From the NCBI RefSeq assembly GCF_902477725.1, contig NZ_CABSIF010000022.1, positions 1 to 34,126 of the forward strand: a stretch of 34,126 nucleotides of DNA. The letters are read 5' to 3'. The stretch's first letter is position 1. Every line of letters begins with the position of its first letter. Source of the DNA: an uncultured Desulfovibrio sp. (GTDB taxonomy: Bacteria; Desulfobacterota; Desulfovibrionia; Desulfovibrionales; Desulfovibrionaceae). Below the pieces are notes generated by a model that was not told the origin of the DNA, made no database searches, and saw nothing but the letters and a program-made list of their open reading frames with translations. Below are positions 1 through 8,123 of this stretch, one piece after another. The position numbers and the translations under genes were made by a program.

Positions 1-3
1 CGC

Positions 4-80
4 GTCCCCATCGTCTAGCCGGCCCAGGACAACGGCCTTTCACGCCGTCGACAGGGGTTCAAATCCCCTTGGGGACGCCA
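4..80 (+). tRNA. tRNA-Glu (anticodon UUC)
   Basis: A 77-nt cloverleaf with the CCA end encoded. The acceptor strands are GTCCCCA (4-10) and TGGGGAC (70-76). The anticodon stem ACGGC/GCCGT encloses the loop CTTTCAC, giving anticodon TTC, which reads glutamate codons. The T arm is AGGGG-TTCAAAT-CCCCT. It is followed directly by a strong terminator. The 3' half of this gene recurs near 7814-7856, so it probably served as an integration site. Confidence 0.95.
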
Positions 81-129
81 CTTGAGAATCAAGGGTTACA
101 TCGAAAGATGTAACCCTTTTTTCGTACGC
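36..129 (+). repeat. Direct repeat copy 1 (tRNA-Glu 3' half plus terminator), likely attachment site
   Basis: This stretch aligns without gaps to 7814-7907 (constant offset 7778). Positions 51-82 are identical over 32 nt. The flanks, including the terminator, match with scattered substitutions. The repeat begins at the anticodon loop and runs through the tRNA 3' end, the usual crossover zone of tRNA-targeting integrases. Copy 1 belongs to the intact tRNA. Confidence 0.8.
91..122 (+). terminator. Intrinsic terminator of tRNA-Glu
   Basis: A perfect 12-bp stem (91-102 with 107-118) is closed by a GAAA tetraloop and followed by a run of T. It lies 10 nt after the tRNA 3' end. Confidence 0.9.
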
Positions 130-505
130 CCGCTACAGGCTGTGGCCCTTACGGCCAGCTTTCTTTACGCACTGGTTAGCGGCGCTGTCTGCCTGACTCT
201 TCACGGCCCTACACCAAAGACGGGGGCAAGCCCCTTTAACGGACAGTTTTTCCGAAGGATTTCGACACTGTTTCTCACGTTGAGGTACGCCACGAGAGCC
301 CACAGGGCACCTGTGCGAGATTTACTGGCGGAAGTGTGAAAACACGGCGTGAATATGTGTCCTCAGCAAGGACGCCCTGAGCCGCATGGAGGACAGAAAT
401 AGATAGGCCAACGCAATCAAGGCTGCTGCTGGACGTCTCAAGGTCGTTATCCCCTGCAAGGCTTTTGGTATTTTAGCTTTTACTAAAAACCTTTATCTCA
501 GGGCG
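130..505. other. Gene-free stretch inside the putative island
   Basis: No convincing coding region was found on either strand. Short open frames here lack ribosome sites and recognisable protein features. An integrase would be expected close to the attachment site, but none could be recognised, not even as clear fragments. Confidence 0.5.
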
Positions 506-1620
506 TTACTGCTTGGCAGCCTTCTCCACCAATGTATAATTTGTGCTGCGCCCGCCGCTCTCGCCTTGCCGCAAAATGCCATATCCCATCAATCCCCGAA
601 TATCCCGTAAGGCGGTATCCGGAGAACACTTTGCCAGTTCTGCGTATTTGCCGCTGGTCAGCTTTCCCTCAAATTCGACCAACAGGCGGTTGATGATAGC
701 TCGCTGTCGTTCATTGAGCGGGTACTGATTGGCATATTGCCACACATGAGCCTTGCGGAAGACTATGGCCAAAGTTTCATCGGCTCCATCAATAGCCCGC
801 CCCAGGCAGCCAAGGAACCAGTTCAGCCAAGGCGTGATATCCAAGCCGCCCTTTTGGGTACGTTCCAAGATATTGTAATGTTCCTTGCACTCCCGCTCGA
901 TCTGGCCGGACATGCTGTAAAAGCGTTGCGGACAGTCGTCGGCCCGCGCCAGGGCGCAATCTGCAATGGCACGAGCTATGCGCCCGTTACCATCCTCAAA
1001 AGGGTGGATAGTCACAAACCAGAGGTGCGCTGCTACCGCCTTCATTACAGGGTCAAGCTGCAACGGCGCATTGAACCACTCCAGAAAGTGGCTCATTTCC
1101 GTATCAAGGCGTTCTGCCACCGGGGCTTCAAAATGAACCTTCTCATGGCCGATGTAGCCGGAGACAATTTGCATGGGCCCGGCTTCTGGCTTGCGCCTCG
1201 CGCCCACGGTGATCGTCGTGATGCCCCGAATCCGATAGGAAATAGCGCCGCATGCCAGCCAAACAGCCGTTCCGCTGTAAGCGGTTCAGCATAGCGCTGT
1301 GTTGCGTCCAGCATCATTTCCACAACGCCTTCCACGCTTCTGTTCGGGGGCATCAGGGCGCCAATATCAAGTACAAGCCTTCGAGCCAGCGAAGAGCGCA
1401 CCTGAGCCACATCAAGGGATTCCCCCTCAATGGCGCTCGACTTCACCACATCCAGGGTCAAAGTCTCCAAGCCAGCCTCTGCGCGGATGGAGAAGCCAAG
1501 GGCACTCATCCGGCCCAAGAGCAAGCCCTGCTTGTGGCGAATGGCGGCAAGCTGTTCAGCCAGCGTTGCAATGTCCCACTGAAATGTCGGCCAGTCTGGA
1601 CTTTCGTGAATATAGCGCAT
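506..1620 (-). pseudogene. Fic-domain protein (DUF4172-Fic-winged helix type), frameshifted
   Basis: Fic proteins usually transfer AMP from ATP to a hydroxyl side chain of a target protein. The N-terminal part (start at 1620) begins YIHESPDWPTF, typical of the DUF4172 domain before Fic. It contains SSAIEG, matching the inhibitory motif (S/T)xxxE(G/N) of class II Fic proteins with the inhibitory helix on the N-terminal side. The core motif HPFEDGNGRIAR, with catalytic His, is intact in the other reading frame, followed by a winged-helix-like C-terminus (about the last 70 residues). The frames part near 1223-1235, in a run of four G on the coding strand. Adding one G would join them as FGGITTITVG, as expected for the family. 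It is either a real disruption or a sequencing error. A TTG start at 1671 would cross the operator-like repeats and is less likely than the ATG at 1620. Confidence 0.85.
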
Positions 1621-1631
1621 AATCGCCGTAC

Positions 1632-1729
1632 CTTTTGCGGAGAATACGGCAGAGATTCTCCGCAAAAGCAATATTCGTCGTAATTTTTGTCGTAATTTTT
1701 GCGGTGAATATGCGGCTCAAACGCCGCAT
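1632..1729 (-). promoter_or_regulatory. Operator-like repeat array upstream of fic
   Basis: A perfect 14-bp inverted repeat (1632-1645 with 1655-1668, starting CTTTTGCGGAGAAT) sits just before the fic start. A related direct copy, TTTTTGCGGTGAATATGCGG, lies at 1696-1715, and a second palindrome ATGCGGC/GCCGCAT at 1710-1729. The 11-mer CGTAATTTTTG occurs twice in tandem between them. The layout suggests repressor sites over the fic promoter, possibly read by the winged helix of the Fic protein itself; that last point is inference. Confidence 0.5.
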
Positions 1730-2205
1730 CTTATTTAGAGGATGTCGCCAGCAGATGTATGGCGGCATACATGACGACCTAGATGTTACGTTCGTCGTAT
1801 TACTCCACGGCAATCCACAGCATGCTCAGTTCCGCACTGCGCCCTATCGGGTGGGGGAACAGTTGTCACCCCGTGTCCTCTGCCAAGATAGAAATGCAGT
1901 TCCATGAAGCAGACTGCAACCGCCCATTATTGTCTCATTTTTCGCTTTGAAGGGGATTGCGACTCGGAATCCGAGATAACGTTGCGTGCAGGAAAATATT
2001 TCAGGAAAGGAATAGTGAAGATATCCAGACATATTCAGTAGTTTCGGCCGGATTCGAGAAGGAGTGTTTATTCACAAATATTTTTGCTTGTGGCATAAAT
2101 GCATCTACCCATACTTTGCCCACCGACTGCGGATTGAAGTTTGCAGGTGCAGAAAAAAGAGTCGGTTGCTATGGAATGATCGCCGTACAAAGCCAGGAGT
2201 ATCTC
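1730..2205. other. Intergenic stretch before the GGDEF/EAL gene
   Basis: No supported gene. The reading frame of the downstream GGDEF/EAL gene is open back to 1957, but that extension has no signal-peptide-like start and no ribosome site. I see no clear sigma-70 promoter. Confidence 0.4.
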
Positions 2206-5200
2206 ATGAACAGTATCAAATGGCTGTTTATGGTACTGACCACCGCGATATTTCTGGCGGCCAGCGCACTGGCCGTAGCCGTCGATCAGGCTCAGAGTCT
2301 TGGGCTGACGGATGATGAAAGGGCTTGGCTACAAGATCATCCCGTTATCCGCGTAGGGAATCAAACCAACTTGCCACCTTTCGATTTTGCCGTCGGGGAC
2401 CGGCCGCAGGGCTACAGCATCGATCTGATCAACCTGCTTGCCCAGCGCATCGGGTTCAAAGTGGAATATGTCACCCGGCCGACCCGGGAAGAGCTTCTAC
2501 AACTGTTCAAGCAGGACTATCTGGACCTGTTGCATTCGCTTTATCGCACACCGCAACGAAAAGAACTCGGCATCTTCTCCGAGCCCTACTTTCGCATGAA
2601 GCAGGTATTTGTCACGCGCAAGGATGACGCGAACATTTCCGATTTCCAGCAGTTGAACGGCAAGACCGTCGCGACCGGTAAGACGTGGGCGGACTCGGAA
2701 TTTTTGGCGACACAGTACCCCGGCATCAAACGTCTCTTCCGCGACAGCGTCGAGCAGATGCTGGAGGCCGTGTCGAACGGAGATGCCGATGCCGCGGTTC
2801 AAGGGGATGGAGTTGCCGAGTACTGGCTGCGGAGACGAGGATTTACGGACCTGAAGATTTCCGCCTGGGCCAAGGGATTCGACAAGGGAAGGCCTCAATC
2901 TTTTTACTTCATGGCGCATAAGACCGCTCCGCAGTTGGTCTCCATACTCGACAAGGCGCTGGCCTCGGTGACACCCGGCGAGTTGCAGGAATTACAAACC
3001 AAGTGGTTCGGCTCCGGCGCCGTCAGCGAAACGACACCCGAGGTCAAACGCATCGACCTGACCGAGGAACAACAGGACTACCTTCGCCGCAAGGGGTCGA
3101 TCAGGATGTGTTCCGCGCCGTCGACCCCGCCCTTTGCCCAGATTACCAGCGACGGCGTCCATCAAGGAATCGCCGCCGATATCATCTCGAAATTGGCGAA
3201 CCTCATCGGCACGGAGATAACCCTGGTCCCGACCAAGACGTGGAACGAATCGATCGAATTCGTCAAGTCCCGGCGATGCGATATTCTTTCCTATGCCGGG
3301 ATGACCGAACAGCGGAAAGAGTTCCTGGATTTCACCACCCCTTATCTTTCCATGCCCATTGCCGTCGTGACCCGGAACGATCAACCCTTTATCGTCTCTT
3401 TAAAACCATTTTTAAATGAATCCTTTGGCGGTATCAGGGAAACGACCTATGTCGCGGCCTTCAAGGCGCAGTATCCGACGGCCCACATAACAGAATTCGA
3501 TAACAGTCTCGAAGGGTTGCAACAAGTCAGAATGGGAAAGTTGTTCGGCTTTGTCAGCGCGTTGCCCATCGTCGCCTACCAGATCCAATCTCATGCGCTT
3601 CTCGATCTCAAAGTGGCCGGACAACTGGACGAAAAATTCGAGATGTCGGTGGCGACACGCAACGACGAGCCGCTGTTGGGCAGCATTTTCCAGGCCGCGA
3701 TCAATGCCCTACCCCAGGAGCAACGCCAGGAGATCCTCAATAGATGGCTCGCCGTCCGCTACGAGCAAGGCTTCGATTATGCCCTGATGTGGAAAATCGG
3801 ACTTGCCGTCGCAGTTTTGTTCGCGGGCGTTCTGATCTGGAATCGACGGCTAGCCACGCTTCACGCCCGGATTGCCGCGCAGAATGCCGAACTGGCCATT
3901 GCCGCCGCTGCCTTCAACTCCCAGGAAGGCATGATTGTGACAGACCCGGATAAAGTGATCCTGCGCGCCAATCAGGCATTCCTGGAGATCACCGGCTATC
4001 GAGCAGAAGAAGTGATCGGCCGAACACCTCGCTTGTTTTCATCCGGGCGTCACGATGCGGCGCTTTACCGGGCCATGTGGGACGCCATAGACCATGCCGG
4101 CAGTTGGCAGGGAGAAATCTGGAATCGCCGCAAGAATGGCGATCTTTATGCCACCTGGCTTACCGTCTCGGTGGTCAGGGACGAAAAGGGAAACGTCACC
4201 AATTACATCGGCACACAATTCGACATCACCGAGCGCAAGAGAACCGAGCAGGCGCTGGCCGAAAGTGAAGCCCGATTCCGAAGGTTCTTCGAGGATAATG
4301 GCTCGGTCATGTTGCTGGTCGATCCGTCGAACGGGGAGATCATCGCCGCAAATCGCGCCGCGTCGGCCTATTACGGCTATGCGCCGGAACGTTTGACGGG
4401 AATGAACATCAATCAGATCAATATACTGCCCCCCGAGGAGGTCGCGCTCGAATACCAGCAGGCGCTTCGCGAGGAACGCTACTATTTCGACTTCCGTCAC
4501 CGGCTCGCTTCCGGCGAGGTCCGCGATGTCGAGGTCTATTCCACGCCGGTGGAATTCGACGGCAGGCCCATCCTCTCGTCCATCGTCCATGACATCAGCC
4601 AGCGTAAGGCGGCCGAGGCCAGATCACGGCGTCTGGCCAATCTCTACGCGGCGTTGAGCCAGTGCAATCAGGCGATCGTACACTGCGCCAGCGAAGTCGA
4701 ACTGTTCCCGAAGATCTGTCGCTGCGCGGTCGATTACGGCTTTGCGAAAATGGCCTGGATCGGCTTTGTCAACGAGGAGGGCTCGCTGGTCGAACCGGTC
4801 GCCTCGTATGGCGACGACACGGGGTATCTGGATGATCTGTCGATTCCAATGGATGTGGGGAACCCGCTTTCGAGGGCACCTGCCACCACCTCAATCCGCG
4901 ATGATCAGGCAATATGGTATCAAGATTTCGCCCGTGATTTAGAGATCGGTCCCACCTCGCAATCTTGGCATGAACGCGCGGCGAATGCCGGAATTCACGG
5001 GCTGGCCTCTCTCCCGTTACATCGCGCAGGTTCTGCGGTCGGGTGCCTTGTCATCTACGCCGACACGGTCGATGCCTTCGATGAGGAGGCCCGCAAGCTT
5101 TTGATCGAAATGGCGATGGATATCAGTTTTGCGCTGGGCAATTTCGCCCGCGAGGCAGAGCGACAGCAATCGGCGAAGGCGCTGAGCGCCAGCGAAGCCC

Positions 5201-6858
5201 GCTATCGTCTCGTTTTCAAGACCAGCCCGAACGCCATCGCCATCAACCGTCTGGACGATGGGGCTTATGTCGAGATCAACGACGGATTTATCAACATGAC
5301 GGGCTTTGGCCAAGATGACGTTCGGGGGCGCACGTCCTTCGACATCGATATCTGGGGCGATCCCGAAAGTCGCGTGTATCTGGTCGAACGACTGAAGCAG
5401 GATTCAATCTGCCAGAACGTAGAGGCCCAATTCAGGAAAAAGAATGGGGAACTACTTTGGGGTTTGATGTCTGCGTCGGTCATCGAACTCGATGGTGAAC
5501 GCTGCATTCTTTCCGTCACACGGGATATTACCGACATCAAGATGGCCGAAGAGGAGATCAAGACCCTCGCATTTTACGACCCGTTAACGCATCTGCCCAA
5601 TCGACGACTTTTGATGGACCGCCTGCAGCAAGCTCTCGCCCTTTCCACCAGGGACGGGTGCAAATGCGCCTTGTTGTTCGTAGATCTCGATAACTTCAAG
5701 ACCCTGAACGACAGCAGTGGCCATGCCATCGGCGACCTCCTTTTGCAAGAAGTCGCCGCGCGTCTTGTCGCCAGTGTGCGCGAGGCCGACACCGTGGCCC
5801 GACTGGGCGGAGACGAATTCATTGTGCTCATCGAACAGTTGAGTGAATCTATTGAAGAGGCGGCGAAACAGGCCGAGGGAGTCGGCGAGAAAATCCTTGC
5901 CGCCATCAATAACCCTTATCAGCTTGCCGACAGAGAATACCGAAGCACGACCAGCATCGGCATCGCCATGTTCGGGGGGCAGCATGAGAAAACGGACAAG
6001 CTTCTGATGCAGGCCGACATCGCGATGTATCAGGCTAAGGCTGCAGGACGCAATGTGATACGCTTTTTTTCGCCTGACCTCCAGAACATCCTCGATTCCC
6101 GTGTGGAGACGGAAAATGATTTGCATCTGGCCATCGAAAGAGAACAATTCTCTCTTCATTACCAACCGCAATGGGATCATGGCAGCCTTGTCGGTGCCGA
6201 GGCGCTGATACGTTGGAACCATCCGGAGCGGGGCGTGGTGACGCCGGGAGACTTCATTCCCCTGGCCGAGGAAACCGGGTTGATCCTGCCTTTGGGGCAG
6301 TGGGTGCTGCAAACCGCCTGCCGTCAGATTGCGGCTTGGCGTGACCAGCCGGACATGGCCCATCTCACGCTCGCGGTCAATGTCAGCGCCCTCCAGTTCC
6401 GGCAGCCGAACTTCATCGATCAGACGGTTACGACGCTGGAGCAAACTGGGGCCGACCCTCAGCACCTCAAGCTTGAGCTCACGGAAAGCATGCTGGTGGA
6501 CAACGTCGAAGACGTCATCGCCAAGATGTTGGCTCTGCGGTCCCGTGGCGTGACGTTCTCGCTGGACGATTTCGGGACCGGCTACTCGTCGCTGTCCTAC
6601 CTGAAACGCCTGCCCTTGGACCAGGTGAAGATCGACAGATCGTTCGTCAAGGATCTGCTGACGGACGCCAATGACGCGGCCATTGCCCGAACCATTGTCG
6701 CCTTGGGACAGGCCATGGGTCTGTCGGTTATTGCCGAGGGCGTGGAAACCGAAGCTCAGAAGGGCTTCCTCACCAGCTTGGGCTGCAAAGCCTTTCAAGG
6801 GTTCCTTTTCGGGCGGCCAATGCCCATTGATGAGTTTCAAGCGCTGGTTCGGTGCTGA
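2206..6858 (+). CDS. Membrane sensor with two periplasmic binding domains, PAS/GAF, GGDEF and EAL domains
   Basis: A 1550-residue cyclic-di-GMP enzyme. The start at 2206 follows AGGAGT (2195-2200) and opens a signal or anchor segment; longer frames lack this. Domains in order: two tandem solute-binding-protein family 3 domains (about 35-265 and 285-510, each opening with a hydrophobic strand and a PPF motif), a transmembrane helix (about 525-548), PAS (567-690), PAS (690-800), GAF (812-970), PAS (999-1115), GGDEF (1121-1285) and EAL (about 1300-1545). GGDEF is intact at 1201-1205, with the inhibitory RxxD site (READ) five residues before it. The EAL domain keeps E1332-A-L, the DDFGTGYSSL loop, the KIDRSF lysine and AEGVET. 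Both synthesis and breakdown of c-di-GMP therefore look possible. Binding of a small molecule, probably an amino-acid-like ligand, in the periplasm likely sets the balance. It lies in the putative island and looks acquired. Confidence 0.93.
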   Translation: MNSIKWLFMVLTTAIFLAASALAVAVDQAQSLGLTDDERAWLQDHPVIRVGNQTNLPPFDFAVGDRPQGYSIDLINLLAQRIGFKVEYVTRPTREELLQLFKQDYLDLLHSLYRTPQRKELGIFSEPYFRMKQVFVTRKDDANISDFQQLNGKTVATGKTWADSEFLATQYPGIKRLFRDSVEQMLEAVSNGDADAAVQGDGVAEYWLRRRGFTDLKISAWAKGFDKGRPQSFYFMAHKTAPQLVSILDKALASVTPGELQELQTKWFGSGAVSETTPEVKRIDLTEEQQDYLRRKGSIRMCSAPSTPPFAQITSDGVHQGIAADIISKLANLIGTEITLVPTKTWNESIEFVKSRRCDILSYAGMTEQRKEFLDFTTPYLSMPIAVVTRNDQPFIVSLKPFLNESFGGIRETTYVAAFKAQYPTAHITEFDNSLEGLQQVRMGKLFGFVSALPIVAYQIQSHALLDLKVAGQLDEKFEMSVATRNDEPLLGSIFQAAINALPQEQRQEILNRWLAVRYEQGFDYALMWKIGLAVAVLFAGVLIWNRRLATLHARIAAQNAELAIAAAAFNSQEGMIVTDPDKVILRANQAFLEITGYRAEEVIGRTPRLFSSGRHDAALYRAMWDAIDHAGSWQGEIWNRRKNGDLYATWLTVSVVRDEKGNVTNYIGTQFDITERKRTEQALAESEARFRRFFEDNGSVMLLVDPSNGEIIAANRAASAYYGYAPERLTGMNINQINILPPEEVALEYQQALREERYYFDFRHRLASGEVRDVEVYSTPVEFDGRPILSSIVHDISQRKAAEARSRRLANLYAALSQCNQAIVHCASEVELFPKICRCAVDYGFAKMAWIGFVNEEGSLVEPVASYGDDTGYLDDLSIPMDVGNPLSRAPATTSIRDDQAIWYQDFARDLEIGPTSQSWHERAANAGIHGLASLPLHRAGSAVGCLVIYADTVDAFDEEARKLLIEMAMDISFALGNFAREAERQQSAKALSASEARYRLVFKTSPNAIAINRLDDGAYVEINDGFINMTGFGQDDVRGRTSFDIDIWGDPESRVYLVERLKQDSICQNVEAQFRKKNGELLWGLMSASVIELDGERCILSVTRDITDIKMAEEEIKTLAFYDPLTHLPNRRLLMDRLQQALALSTRDGCKCALLFVDLDNFKTLNDSSGHAIGDLLLQEVAARLVASVREADTVARLGGDEFIVLIEQLSESIEEAAKQAEGVGEKILAAINNPYQLADREYRSTTSIGIAMFGGQHEKTDKLLMQADIAMYQAKAAGRNVIRFFSPDLQNILDSRVETENDLHLAIEREQFSLHYQPQWDHGSLVGAEALIRWNHPERGVVTPGDFIPLAEETGLILPLGQWVLQTACRQIAAWRDQPDMAHLTLAVNVSALQFRQPNFIDQTVTTLEQTGADPQHLKLELTESMLVDNVEDVIAKMLALRSRGVTFSLDDFGTGYSSLSYLKRLPLDQVKIDRSFVKDLLTDANDAAIARTIVALGQAMGLSVIAEGVETEAQKGFLTSLGCKAFQGFLFGRPMPIDEFQALVRC

Positions 6859-6974
6859 GTTGTGTGACGCGACAGGAAGTTAGTAATAGTAATAATAATT
6901 ATTTCGATCGAGCACAGCCGCCGTTTCTCGGTAACTAGACTGGGACGGTGATTGAATTATGTAGGAAGTGGTTT

Positions 6975-7018
6975 GGGGGGGCAGGATTTGAACCTACAAC
7001 CTCCAGGCTTTAAGCACA
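6975..7018 (-). tRNA. tRNA-like 3' fragment (remnant)
   Basis: On the minus strand a T arm GTAGG-TTCAAAT-CCTGC (one G-U pair) is followed by a C-rich acceptor strand and AACCA-like bases. The upstream side does not form the matching anticodon stem and runs instead into the palindrome GCACATGTGC (7014-7023), so this is not a complete tRNA. The T arm resembles that of initiator tRNA, but the identity is uncertain. It may be a second attachment-site scar or a broken tRNA carried in by an element. Confidence 0.4.
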
Positions 7019-7038
7019 TGTGCTCTTCCGTAGGAAGG

Positions 7039-7377
7039 TTAAAAGGGTGGGAGTGTCCAGAATTTTTCGCACATTTTGTAGCAGCCAGTTGGTAAAGCAT
7101 GGTTTCGTATTGAGCCGCTGGTACTCACGCCAATGGCTACAAGCACTGATACGTTTTGTACTTCGCCACCCCAAGAGCATTTCAGCCATATCCCATCCAC
7201 AAAAATGTACGGGGATTTTGGTTCAAGGGGCCGGTTGCGCCATTCCTCAACCCGCTCAAAAATCTTCTGATGCAAGTCGCTTATTGTGCTTGGGCTGACT
7301 CGACTGCCCCAAAGAGCCTCGGTAATGTCCTCTATACAGACCCTCTGGGTACGCAGGGGCCGCGTATCAAAGGCAGG
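7039..7377 (-). pseudogene. IS256-family (mutator type) transposase fragment
   Basis: The minus-strand frame reads IEDITEALWGSRVSPSTISD, then HQKIFERVEEWRNRPL and VDGIWLKCSWGGEVQNVSVL, a stretch typical of the central catalytic region of IS256-type transposases; the D of VDGIWLK is a conserved acidic position. An in-frame stop bounds it upstream near 7378-7380, and similarity ends after VAIGVS. Only about 85-110 residues of a protein normally near 400 remain, so the element is dead. Confidence 0.85.
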
Positions 7378-7813
7378 TCAAACAACAGCAAAAGGCCGTC
7401 ACAGCTCCAGACCTGAAGTCTTTTATGGCAAACATAGGCCAGCACGACAGTGGTATTTCTTCTGCACGAGCGGCTTCACCCGTGATGCTGAAAACTACGC
7501 TCGCAGCCAGGAGAGTAAAAGAATCATGTTGATCAACAGCGCCAAGTTGGCACAGCTTTGGACGAACAATATTCCTCGCCTCAGTGATCAGGCTTGGCAG
7601 CGGCTGCCGCTTACCCCCATTTATTCTCTAACACCTGAAGGTAAAAAATTGAGTAGGAATGAGAGCACAAGTTCTGAGCCTACGGCCTTCGGTTGATATG
7701 TGCGGGAAAGAGTTAAAAAGGGGGTTAGTTCGGGGTGTGTGCGGATGTCTTTTGATGTATCTGGATGCACCCTAACATTACTAATTTATTTAATTTGCAA
7801 TTTTAGAGGCTGT
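7378..7813. other. Gene-free remnant stretch at the distal end of the island
   Basis: Short open frames here show no family features. The composition becomes AT-rich toward 7780-7805, just before the second tRNA-end repeat. An integrase gene often sits at such a position but is not visible. Confidence 0.4.
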
Positions 7814-7907
7814 CCTTTTACGCCGCCAACAGGGGTTCAAATCCCCTTGGGGACGCCACTCGAGAAAAAAGGGGTACACTGAAAAATGTAACCCTTTTTT
7901 CGTGCGC
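7814..7907 (+). repeat. Direct repeat copy 2 (degenerate tRNA-Glu 3' half plus terminator)
   Basis: It matches 36-129 without gaps; 7829-7860 is identical to 51-82. The tRNA 5' half is absent. The hairpin of the copied terminator (7869-7900) has lost pairs in its stem, whereas the copy after the intact tRNA is perfect. This fits a displaced original tRNA end that is free to decay after an element integrated and rebuilt the functional gene. Confidence 0.8.
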
Positions 7908-8040
7908 TTTCTACAGCCCCAAAGGGCGTATTCCTTAGCTGCATTCATTTTTCTTCTACTCCGGCACCTTCTCGCGTAAGGGCACCAGCCTGCATGGTAT
8001 GCCCATTTTTTCTTAGGGCCGCCATTCCCGAGGTAGCCCC

Positions 8041-8071
8041 CTTGCCCAGATGGGCAAGCCGCCGCTATACT
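8041..8071 (+). promoter_or_regulatory. Putative dpaL promoter with overlapping palindrome
   Basis: TTGCCC (8042-8047) and TATACT (8066-8071) are 18 bp apart and fit a sigma-70 promoter upstream of dpaL. A perfect palindrome CTTGCCC-AGAT-GGGCAAG (8041-8058) covers the -35 box and could be an operator. Confidence 0.5.
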
Positions 8072-8123
8072 TGCTATTGCCCGGCCCTGACGCCGCAGGC
8101 CAATCCCACCAAGGAAACCGCCC

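Noticed and set aside
5584..6840. Minus-strand frame of 418 codons opposite the GGDEF and EAL domains
   Set aside because: The plus-strand protein has clear motifs throughout; the antisense frame shows none.
6882..6901. Run of TAA/TAG-like triplets after the GGDEF/EAL gene
   Set aside because: A short low-complexity stretch, too brief and irregular to call a functional repeat.
7700..7882. Short frame running into the second tRNA repeat
   Set aside because: The last third of the frame is tRNA sequence, and the rest has no protein features.
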